From Gemmatimonadota bacterium (GTDB lineage Bacteria > Gemmatimonadota > Gemmatimonadetes > Palauibacterales > Palauibacteraceae), in contig JARFPW010000165.1 in the NCBI GenBank assembly GCA_029288095.1, positions 1 to 5,839 of the forward strand: a stretch of 5,839 bases of DNA. The letters are read 5' to 3'. The notes beneath the pieces are model-generated. The model saw nothing but the letters and a program-made list of their open reading frames with translations, was not told where the DNA came from and did not search any database. The position numbers and the translations under genes were made by a program. Positions 1 to 5,357 of this stretch are shown one piece after another. Within the stretch, counting starts at the first letter, position 1; each line of letters begins with the position of its first letter.

Positions 1-1114
1 ACGGCGCGAAATACGACTTGCCGCGAGGCTGTGTACCGTCCGCGATGCCGCCCTCGTTCGCGATCTCCCTCAGGTAGTCGAGATCCGGCTGCCACAGGGG
101 GTGCGCGAGGTTCGGGTTTCCGAGTCCGATCGAGTAGACGATGATGCCCGCTTCGCGCATCTCAGACGCCCGGTCGAGGCCCAACTGCCGCGCGTGTGCA
201 CGCGCCTGCGGCTCGTTCCACCCGAAACATGAGGGCACGCTCTGGCACCCGTCCGCCGGCGGCAGATGGGTTGTCGGAATGTTATCCGGATCGTCATAGT
301 AGCCGTAGATGTCCGCTCCCGTCTGGGGGATGGCGAGAACCCGGTCCTCGCTGTCGACGGGCCCGCGGAACGCTGTGGGTCGCCCATCCGTGAAGAAGAC
401 TACGACCTTGGTTGAGCGCTGTCGCACGGTCCCGCCCGTAATCTGACCCTGCGCCAGGCGCAGTCCCTCGCCCACATTTGTGTGGCCAAACGAGGTCAGC
501 AGGTCGATTTCGTTCTTGATTCTGGCCGAGAAGTTATGCGCCAGCGGCGTGCGCTCCGTCCCTCGCACGTTGAACGAAACGAGACCCAACTGGTCGATGC
601 CGTTATCGAAGTAGTCGACGAACAGCTTGGCCGCGTCCTGCAGATCGTCGAACGCGTCGGCCGTCTTGAGTGAACCGGACTGGTCGAGAACCAGGATCAG
701 GTCGACGGGCGGGACGGCGGCGACGGCCGCTGTCCGCACGTCCATGGAATCAACCCCCAGCACACGCATCAGTCTCGTGGGCATGTCGACATGTGCATCT
801 ACGCGCACCGTCGACTCGCCTTCGGCATTCACGCCAAACGTGATATCCAGGTCGCTTCCGTTCGGTCCAAGCCGTGCACCATTCAGAAGGGCGATTTCGG
901 TCGCACGCTGGCGGGCCACGTCTTCACCAAGTCTCAGTGACCGGGCGCCGGCGAGTACGGCTGCATCTGCCGCTCGTGCCAGGCGGGCTTTCGTCATGTA
1001 CCCGCGGGCCGAATCAAGAGCGAGACCTCCCACTCCCAGCAGCACCGCCAATGACACGGCTACCAGGGCAAGAACGGCGCCTCGGTCCGATCGAATTGCT
1101 TGCGAAATCTTCAT
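1..1114 (-). CDS. tadG: TadG-like pilus protein with VWA domain, copy 1 (3' end outside window)
   Basis: The frame is open from the ATG at 1114 to the window edge: 371 complete codons and no stop. By comparison with the full-length paralogue at 4167-5357, about 22 C-terminal residues are missing. Residues about 12-34 form one hydrophobic TadE/F/G-type N-terminal helix (RGAVLALVA...), followed by a short linker region. A VWA domain begins near residue 137. Its metal-ion-dependent adhesion site is intact: DQSGS (D144, S146, S148), T212 in HTNVGEGL, and D243 in FFTDGR. An insert in the second half of the domain carries GYYDDPDNIP and a cysteine pair (C290, C296). TadG proteins are inner-membrane-anchored and face outward, and those with a VWA domain are thought to act in pilus assembly or adhesion. 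The gene follows the TadE/F-like gene by 35 nt and has its own GGAAGAG site 8 nt before the ATG. There is no Glu at +5 of the hydrophobic segment, so prepilin processing is not expected. The family call is firm; the adhesive role is inferred. Confidence 0.9.
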   Translation of the reverse strand, partial: MKISQAIRSDRGAVLALVAVSLAVLLGVGGLALDSARGYMTKARLARAADAAVLAGARSLRLGEDVARQRATEIALLNGARLGPNGSDLDITFGVNAEGESTVRVDAHVDMPTRLMRVLGVDSMDVRTAAVAAVPPVDLILVLDQSGSLKTADAFDDLQDAAKLFVDYFDNGIDQLGLVSFNVRGTERTPLAHNFSARIKNEIDLLTSFGHTNVGEGLRLAQGQITGGTVRQRSTKVVVFFTDGRPTAFRGPVDSEDRVLAIPQTGADIYGYYDDPDNIPTTHLPPADGCQSVPSCFGWNEPQARAHARQLGLDRASEMREAGIIVYSIGLGNPNLAHPLWQPDLDYLREIANEGGIADGTQPRGKSYFAP

Positions 1115-1122
1115 GATCCTAT

Positions 1123-1129
1123 CTCTTCC
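1123..1129 (-). promoter_or_regulatory. Ribosome binding site of tadG copy 1
   Basis: GGAAGAG on the minus strand lies 8 nt upstream of the ATG at 1114. It supports that start and independent translation of this gene, despite the short 35-nt gap from the preceding stop. Confidence 0.55.
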
Positions 1130-1136
1130 GAATGAG

Positions 1137-1155
1137 TTCTGAGCGCAGCTCAGAA
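1137..1155 (-). other. Perfect 7-bp hairpin across a stop codon
   Basis: The arms TTCTGAG (1155-1149 in transcript order) and CTCAGAA (1143-1137) are perfectly complementary around a 5-nt loop. The TGA stop of the TadE/F-like gene (1152-1150) lies inside the first arm. No U-run follows, so this is not a standard intrinsic terminator. It could affect ribosome termination, mRNA processing or the relative yield of the downstream tadG. A 7-bp stem can also occur by chance. Confidence 0.4.
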
Positions 1156-1830
1156 AATGGCTCGTGAGTAAAGAGTGTCAGACGGCGCCCCATCCTTGTT
1201 CTTGTCGGAGGGGCTACGGTCAGAGTCGTCGTCAGACGTGCTTGAGTCTTCGCCCTGGGGCGCGTAGGCCGTGGTGGCGTCGTCATAGTCTGAGTTGTTC
1301 GGCTGCGCCCCTATCGACGCTCGCCGGCTGTTGCCGCCGGCCAGGCCTTCGAGCAGCGACCAGATGGGCGTCTTCCGTTCGCGCACGTAGAACAGCTCGA
1401 CCACGTAGAAGTTGCCGCCCTCGGCACCCGCGAGGCTTCCGAGTCCCTGGGCAGGCTGACCTCGCCTGCCGAGGCGACTCCGGTTGTGATAGGCGGGCGT
1501 CGCGGCCTGTGCCTGGATCATCGGAACGCTGTCTTCGACGACCACGTGGGTCGTGATGGAGCCCCCGAGTGCGTCAAGTGAGATCTGCGCTCCGCTCTCC
1601 AGCATCAGCGCATTGACCGTATCCAATGGCGTGCCGCGAGCTGCGATGTTCGCGCCTTCGCGTCCCAGGCTTGTCAGCGTGTGCCTGGTACTGAACATCG
1701 TTCCGAACTCGACGACGCCGAGTGCCAGCACCAGAAGGAACGGGAGAATCATGGCAGTCTCGGCCAGCTCCTGGCCGGACTCATCGCGTACGATCGACCG
1801 AATCAGGCCGAACAGGCGTCTCCTAGTCAT
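1150..1830 (-). CDS. TadE/TadF-like minor pseudopilin with acidic low-complexity insertion
   Basis: 226 residues from the ATG at 1830, which overlaps the TAG stop of the preceding tadE by 8 nt (ATGACTAG). A TTG 30 nt further upstream is in frame but would lengthen the overlap and has no better support. After a basic leader comes SGQELAET. Cleavage after G19 would place Glu (E24) at +5, as in Flp/TadE/TadF sites cut by the TadV peptidase. A membrane helix spans about 25-46 (ILPFLLVLALGVVEFG), as in the TadE-like family, followed by an extracytoplasmic domain. The protein matches the partial gene at 5357-5839, with about 80% identity over the first 65 shared residues by eye. It differs by an extra segment of about 52 residues around 161-219, rich in Ser, Asp, Asn and Thr (for example QGEDSSTSDDDSD). 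The last seven residues, LYSRAIF, are conserved. It sits second of three, where tadF stands in classical tadE-tadF-tadG clusters. Confidence 0.85.
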   Translation of the reverse strand: MTRRRLFGLIRSIVRDESGQELAETAMILPFLLVLALGVVEFGTMFSTRHTLTSLGREGANIAARGTPLDTVNALMLESGAQISLDALGGSITTHVVVEDSVPMIQAQAATPAYHNRSRLGRRGQPAQGLGSLAGAEGGNFYVVELFYVRERKTPIWSLLEGLAGGNSRRASIGAQPNNSDYDDATTAYAPQGEDSSTSDDDSDRSPSDKNKDGAPSDTLYSRAIF

Positions 1831-2287
1831 AGAACGCTTCGTTCCGCATGGCCGTCGCAAACGAAATGTCGACGTGGCCGTCAGAGACGAACTTGTCGAT
1901 CAGCGGCAATGTCAGATCGTATCTGAAGTCGACAGCGACCCGGACGATCTCTTCAGGTCCGCCACCATCTGCGGGCGTAATCGACACGCCATCCAGATCG
2001 ACATGGAGGTCCTTCGTATTCTTCTGGATCACGCGTACGATCGAACCTGCCCGGTCTATCGGCTTACCTGTATCAGGATCGGTCAGCACGTTGCCCGTTA
2101 CGGCGAAGCGGGTCGCTTCGCGCACGGCGTGTTGGAGAGTCATCTTCGTGTAGTAGAACCTGCCGAACTCGAAGATTCCGAAGAACAACAGCATTAGCAG
2201 CGGAAGAACGATGGCGAACTCGACAAGTCCCTGCCCTGAGGAGTTGCGCCCCAGTTTCTGTATGGCTGTTCGGCTTCCTGCTAACAT
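1823..2287 (-). CDS. tadE: TadE-family minor pseudopilin
   Basis: 154 residues from the ATG at 2287. A GGAAGG site 8 nt upstream supports this start. An in-frame TTG at 2356 would lie upstream of the predicted transcription start and is rejected. The N-terminus is the canonical TadE pattern: SSGQGLVEFAIVLPLLML, then a hydrophobic helix to about residue 44, then GRFYYTKMTLQHAVREATR. Cleavage after G18 would put Glu at +5 (E23) and Phe at +6, matching the prepilin-peptidase motif of Flp and TadE proteins. The remaining ~100 residues form a periplasmic domain without cysteines (…ITPADGGGPEEIVRVAVDF…). TadE is an inner-membrane pseudopilin needed for Tad pilus assembly. This is the first gene of a three-gene set (tadE, TadE/F-like, tadG) and overlaps the next by 8 nt, implying co-translation. 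It is clearly more diverged from the second gene than that gene is from its copy at 5357-5839. Confidence 0.9.
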   Translation of the reverse strand: MLAGSRTAIQKLGRNSSGQGLVEFAIVLPLLMLLFFGIFEFGRFYYTKMTLQHAVREATRFAVTGNVLTDPDTGKPIDRAGSIVRVIQKNTKDLHVDLDGVSITPADGGGPEEIVRVAVDFRYDLTLPLIDKFVSDGHVDISFATAMRNEAFYD

Positions 2288-2295
2288 TCTTCTTG

Positions 2296-2301
2296 CCTTC
2301 C
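2296..2301 (-). promoter_or_regulatory. Ribosome binding site deciding the tadE start
   Basis: GGAAGG on the minus strand lies 8 nt before the ATG at 2287. It favours that start over the in-frame TTG at 2356, giving a 154-residue protein. Confidence 0.6.
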
Positions 2302-2357
2302 GGCTTGCAGACGCTGCATCGACTCGGTCTCCGATCGCGCGGGCACCGGGCAACAAG

Positions 2358-2372
2358 GCAGGGCACGTGCCA
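2358..2372 (-). promoter_or_regulatory. Sigma-54-like promoter of the tadE-tadF-tadG cluster
   Basis: On the minus strand the sequence reads TGGCACG-N4-CTGC. The GG of the -24 element (2371-2370) and the GC of the -12 element (2359-2358) are in exact sigma-54 register, 12 nt from first G to first G. The -24 element matches the consensus TGGCACG fully; the -12 has CTGC in place of TTGC. The predicted transcription start is near 2346, about 59 nt before the tadE ATG and in the right orientation. The -24 half also lies in a 10-bp perfect palindrome, GGCACGTGCC (2362-2371), which could instead be a protein-binding site. No activator gene is visible in the window. Confidence 0.5.
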
Positions 2373-2652
2373 AAAGACGGTTCTACAGCGGTTAAGTGAT
2401 TATTTCGTAGTTGTTTAAGTTGTGCGCAGAGGGGTTTGCTTCGGTGCGGAAGTGTGGGGATTGTGGCGCTGTCTCAGCAATTTGGGCGTGAGACTGTTGG
2501 ATGGGGTCCCGCGTACCCGTCTAGAGGTTGATTTTCCGGGCGTTGCAGGCGTACGACACACCCATTCGGACAGCCCGCAGCGCCTACCCTCCGAATCGCG
2601 GCAACTTCCTGTGGTAAAGCGACATAAGTCTGCCCTCGTATGGGGGCGAACC

Positions 2653-3582
2653 TCATCCTCGGGCGGCGCTCAGGTACTTCATCCCGGTATCGCACATGAG
2701 CGTGACGACCGTCGAATCCGGACCCAGCTGCTCTGCCACCCGAAGAGCCGCGATCACGTTGGCGCCGGTAGACGTTCCGCCAAACAGGCCTTCCTCCCGG
2801 GCCAGCCGAAGGGACATCGTCGCAGCCTCGTCCGTGGAGACTCTCTCGATCTGGTCCGCCACGCGATCATGCCAGAGGGGCACTACGAAGCCAGCCCCAA
2901 TTCCATCGATCTTGTGAGCGCCGGTCTCGCCGCCCGACAATACCGCTGATTCAGCCGGCTCCACCGCGACAACCCGGATACTCTCGGCGCGCTGCCGTAA
3001 CGCCCTGCCCGTCCCACGGAGTGATGCCGCGGTACCGACACTCTGAACGAAAGCGTCCAACCGACCGCCCGTCTGTCGCCAGATTTCTTCCGCCATCTCG
3101 CGATACGCGACCAGCTGGTCCTGGTTGTTCAGCTGATCGGTCCAGTAACTCCCTGGTCGGCTCGCGAACACTCGCGCCGCCTCGACCATGTCTCGGGTGA
3201 GCTTCTCCGTCATGCGTCCGTCATCGCTGGGCAGCACCTCGAGGGACGCCCCGAGGATTCTCATGTGATCCAGCTTCTCTCGGGCGAAGGCGTCCGAGGA
3301 TACGATCTGGAGCGGATAGCCCTTCACGGCGCAGACCAGAGCCAGAGAGACGCCGGTGCTGCCGCCCGTGTATTCCACGACAGAGCCATCTCTGCCGAGC
3401 CGTCCGTCCGCCTGGGCCGCCTCGATCATGGCCAGCGCAGCTCGGTCTTTCATGCTGCCGGTGGGGTTTTCGCTCTCGAGCTTGAGCAGGACACGAGACC
3501 CGTTCGCGGGAACTATCTGGCGCAACGCCACGAGTGACGTGTTGCCGATGCCGGACAGGATGCCCGGGCGAGGGTCAGTCAT
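2653..3582 (-). CDS. PLP-dependent cysteine synthase family enzyme (variant loop)
   Basis: 309 residues, the usual length for the CysK/CysM/CBS fold-type II family. These soluble enzymes use pyridoxal phosphate for beta-replacement on activated serine, typically making cysteine from O-acetylserine and sulfide. The N-terminal IGNTSLVAL corresponds to the family's IGNTPLV. The PLP lysine is K45 in NPTGSMKDR. The PLP phosphate loop is VGTAASLRGTG (182-192), where the family usually has a Gly-rich GTGGT. C-terminal GGTSTGANV (268-276) and MCDTGMKYLS (296-305) match conserved blocks, with T299 in place of the Ser that contacts the PLP ring nitrogen. The substrate loop is TGGSTG (72-77) rather than TSGNTG, so the family's conserved Asn is Ser. 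The family is certain, but the physiological substrate is not. The ATG at 3582 gives a normal N-terminus but has no clear Shine-Dalgarno. The gene lies 46 nt after the NTF2-like gene and may share its transcript. Confidence 0.9.
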   Translation of the reverse strand: MTDPRPGILSGIGNTSLVALRQIVPANGSRVLLKLESENPTGSMKDRAALAMIEAAQADGRLGRDGSVVEYTGGSTGVSLALVCAVKGYPLQIVSSDAFAREKLDHMRILGASLEVLPSDDGRMTEKLTRDMVEAARVFASRPGSYWTDQLNNQDQLVAYREMAEEIWRQTGGRLDAFVQSVGTAASLRGTGRALRQRAESIRVVAVEPAESAVLSGGETGAHKIDGIGAGFVVPLWHDRVADQIERVSTDEAATMSLRLAREEGLFGGTSTGANVIAALRVAEQLGPDSTVVTLMCDTGMKYLSAARG

Positions 3583-3628
3583 CGCCGGCTGCTCTCTGGG
3601 CCTGCGTCAGGACGTGGGCGTCTCGGCG

Positions 3629-4111
3629 CTACTCGGGTGAACAGTCTCTGTCCGCGCCCGGAGGAGACGCGTGAGGGTAGAGCTCCCACAGCACGTTCAC
3701 GATGACCCAATTCCCGTCGATCTTTGCCAACTGGAGGTAGTCGACCCAGTCGTCGGCATCCGCCCGCACCACCGCCGCGAATCCGAACACGTCGAGAATC
3801 TGGATCCGATCCCGCAGATCCACGTCATCGGCGGCCGGCTTGGCCTCGGTATATCCCACGAGGGTCTCTTTGCCCATGTGCTGGAGTTCGCGGCACCCGT
3901 CTGCCTGCGGACGCGCGATTCTCTTAGCGAGATCCGCATGGACGGCCCTGGCCATCCGTTCGGCATTGCCCTCGTACCAGCCTTCGAGATAGTCGAGAGC
4001 CGTGGCGATTATTGCCTCACCATCCTCGATCTCCTGGGCGTGTGCGGGGGACGCGCCGATTCCGAGCAAACCCAACACCACCGCGAGGCTGAAGACTCTA
4101 AGTGATCGCAT
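3629..4111 (-). CDS. Secreted NTF2-like / putative lumazine-binding family protein
   Basis: 160 residues from the ATG at 4111, chosen because a strong GGGAGGT site lies 5 nt upstream and a Sec signal peptide begins there (MRSLRVFSLAVVLGLLG, predicted cleavage AHA|Q after residue 25). Longer versions from an upstream non-ATG codon would bury the signal peptide and overlap the preceding gene. The mature part follows the NTF2-like 'putative lumazine-binding' pattern: ALDYLEGWYEGNAERMARAVH, then IQILDVFGFAAVVRADADD, then VDYLQLAKIDGNWVIVNVLW with the characteristic DG-x-W. Such small cone-shaped domains bind or turn over varied small molecules, and no specific function can be assigned. Two cysteines (C73, C157) could form a disulfide after export. 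There is no lipobox, so it is predicted to be periplasmic or secreted rather than a lipoprotein. It lies 55 nt after tadG copy 2 in the same direction. Confidence 0.85.
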   Translation of the reverse strand: MRSLRVFSLAVVLGLLGIGASPAHAQEIEDGEAIIATALDYLEGWYEGNAERMARAVHADLAKRIARPQADGCRELQHMGKETLVGYTEAKPAADDVDLRDRIQILDVFGFAAVVRADADDWVDYLQLAKIDGNWVIVNVLWELYPHASPPGADRDCSPE

Positions 4112-4115
4112 TACT

Positions 4116-4123
4116 ACCTCCCT
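4116..4123 (-). promoter_or_regulatory. Strong ribosome binding site of the NTF2-like gene
   Basis: AGGGAGGT on the minus strand, with GGAGG 5 nt before the ATG at 4111, is the best Shine-Dalgarno match in the window. It fixes the start at the signal peptide and suggests high translation. Confidence 0.75.
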
Positions 4124-4127
4124 GTTT

Positions 4128-4152
4128 GACGCGCCGCATCGGCCAACGCGTC
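4128..4152 (-). other. GC-rich inverted repeat between tadG copy 2 and the NTF2-like gene
   Basis: GACGCG (4152-4147 in transcript order) and CGCGTC (4133-4128) pair perfectly around a 13-nt loop, and the loop offers a competing GCCG-ATG-CGGC hairpin. The next bases are AAACAGG, not a U-run, so termination is not indicated. It could slow decay or partly attenuate readthrough. Evidence is weak in GC-rich DNA. Confidence 0.3.
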
Positions 4153-4166
4153 GACGGAGTCGATTC

Positions 4167-5357
4167 TTACTGAGCCAGGCGCACCAGCAGGTCACTGGCC
4201 ACGAGGTCGAATACCGCCTGCAACTCCATGGCCGATGGGGCAAAGTAGGACTTTCCGTGCGGCTGGTGAGGGTCGGCGACACCGTCCTCGTTTGCGATCA
4301 GTTTCAGGTAGTCAAGATCCGGAACCTCGAGCGGATCCTTGGCGCCCGGATCACCCAGACCGATCGAATACACGAGGATGCCCGCGTTCCGCAGAGCCTC
4401 CGCCGCCTCGAGGCCCATGTCGCGCGCCTTTGCTCGGACCGTGGGTTCGGTCCACTGTCCGAAGCACATGGTTACACCCGCACAGCCATCCGGATGGGCG
4501 ACGTGGTCCGTCGGAAGGCTGTCCGGGTCGTCGAAGTACCCTCGTACCGTAGTAGACGTCTTCCGGGACACGGCCAGCATCCGGTCTTGCCCCGCGATCT
4601 TCCCGCGAAACGAGGTGGCTCGGCCGTCCGTGAAGAAGACGACGACCTTGGCCGAGCGCTGCCGCACCGCGGGACCGGTGATCTGAACCATCCCAAGGCG
4701 GAGGCCCTCGCCCATATTCGTGTCGCCGGCTGATCTCATACCGTCGATCGCGGTGTGAATCCCGGCCGTGAAGGATCCGCTCAGCGCAAACCGGTCCGTC
4801 CCGCGAAGCTGGAAGGAAACCAGGGCCAGCTGATCCAGCCTGTCGTCGAAGTAGCTGACGAATCTCTTGGAGGCGTCCTGCAGATCATCGAAGGCACCGA
4901 GGTCACCAAGCGAGCCCGACTGATCGAGCACGAGTACCAGATCGACCGGGGGCACCGCGGCGACGGCCGCGGACCGCACGACCATGGAGTCGATGCCGAG
5001 CACGCGCATCAACAGGGTCGGCATACGCTGCGTCCCGTCCATGCGGACGGTCTGCTCGCCAGCTGCGTTGACGCCAAACGTGACGTCCAGGGAACTTGGC
5101 CACGACGAACTCACCGCACCGTTCACCTGCGCCAGATCGAGCGCGCGCTGACGGGCAACATCTTCGCCTTGCCGGACGGCCCTGGCTCCTGCCAAAACCC
5201 CGGCGTCTACCGCGCGGGCCAGCCGGGCTTTCACCAGATAGCCCCGAGCCGAGTCGAGGGCGAGTCCGCCGATTCCCAGCAGCACGACGAGGCAGATGGC
5301 CACGAGGGCCAGAACCGACCCACGCGAATTCGCGAACCGGGAGTGGATGTTCATCAT
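4167..5357 (-). CDS. tadG: TadG-like pilus protein with VWA domain, copy 2 (complete)
   Basis: 396 residues. The start is a tandem ATG ATG at 5357/5354; the first ATG shares its A with the TGA stop of the preceding gene (TGATG), which points to translational coupling. The N-terminal hydrophobic helix is at about 13-35 (SVLALVAICLVVLLGIGGLAL). The stretch from 38 to about 135 holds the conserved YLVKARLARAVDAGVLAGAR region typical of TadG/TadE-like N-termini. The VWA domain starts near 138, with a full metal site: DQSGS (D145, S147, S149), T213 in GDTNMGEGL and D244 in FFTDGR. An insert at about 270-300 has GYFDDPDSLP and a cysteine pair C292/C298, matched in copy 1. After YSIGLGDPG the chain ends in ELQAVFDLVASDLLVRLAQ, a typical VWA closing helix. 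The protein should be inner-membrane-anchored with its VWA domain outside the cytoplasm. About 60% identity to copy 1 by eye indicates duplication. Confidence 0.92.
   Translation of the reverse strand: MMNIHSRFANSRGSVLALVAICLVVLLGIGGLALDSARGYLVKARLARAVDAGVLAGARAVRQGEDVARQRALDLAQVNGAVSSSWPSSLDVTFGVNAAGEQTVRMDGTQRMPTLLMRVLGIDSMVVRSAAVAAVPPVDLVLVLDQSGSLGDLGAFDDLQDASKRFVSYFDDRLDQLALVSFQLRGTDRFALSGSFTAGIHTAIDGMRSAGDTNMGEGLRLGMVQITGPAVRQRSAKVVVFFTDGRATSFRGKIAGQDRMLAVSRKTSTTVRGYFDDPDSLPTDHVAHPDGCAGVTMCFGQWTEPTVRAKARDMGLEAAEALRNAGILVYSIGLGDPGAKDPLEVPDLDYLKLIANEDGVADPHQPHGKSYFAPSAMELQAVFDLVASDLLVRLAQ

Larger units (their letters stand above)
1..1785 (-). repeat. Diverged tandem duplicate, copy A (TadE/F-like + TadG)
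   Basis: Copy A covers tadG copy 1 and the TadE/F-like gene from its residue 16. It is collinear with 4236-5839 in gene order and strand. DNA similarity is still visible in places, for example around the FFTDGR coding segment (about 391-425 versus 4629-4665). Differences from copy B are a 35-nt intergenic gap and the ~52-codon insertion. Confidence 0.75.
2288..2652. other. Gene-free stretch between cysteine synthase and tadE
   Basis: About 365 nt separate the cysteine synthase stop from tadE. I see no credible gene on either strand. The part nearest tadE holds the ribosome binding site and the sigma-54-like promoter. An AT-rich pocket at about 2392-2420 contains TTAAGT twice (2392-2397 and 2415-2420), just upstream of that promoter. 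A 6-bp inverted repeat GTCTCA/TGAGAC (2471-2476, 2489-2494) with a 12-nt spacer is present but weak. No hairpin followed by a U-run was found after the cysteine synthase stop, so its terminator is unidentified. Confidence 0.6.

Noticed and set aside
627..1142. Plus-strand open frame of 171 codons antisense to tadG copy 1
   Set aside because: It is a Ser/Arg/Ala-rich shadow opposite a clear VWA protein, with no ribosome binding site or family resemblance.
1150..1170. C-terminal LYSRAIF as an outer-membrane beta-barrel signal
   Set aside because: The hydrophobic spacing from the terminal Phe does not fit the alternating beta-signal, and the protein has a TadE-type N-terminal membrane helix.
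1144..1350. Ser/Asp-rich segment as a frameshift artefact
   Set aside because: The frame returns to the conserved LYSRAIF ending and stop without any shift, so it is an in-frame insertion rather than a sequencing error.
2471..2494. GTCTCA/TGAGAC inverted repeat as a terminator of the cysteine synthase
   Set aside because: The stem is only 6 bp with a 12-nt loop, it lies about 160 nt past the stop, and no U-run follows.
2422..2949. Plus-strand open frame of 175 codons over the gene-free stretch and the end of the cysteine synthase
   Set aside because: It is half antisense to a well-supported enzyme gene, has no recognisable domain, and its composition is that of a shadow frame in GC-rich DNA.
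4112..4282. N-terminal extension of the NTF2-like protein to a non-ATG start at 4282
   Set aside because: It would overlap tadG by over 100 nt and place an Arg/Trp/Cys-rich stretch before a clean signal peptide that has its own strong ribosome binding site.
4002..4733. Plus-strand open frame of 243 codons spanning the NTF2-like gene and tadG copy 2
   Set aside because: It runs antisense across two real genes and their intergenic gap, and is rich in Arg and His with no domain pattern.
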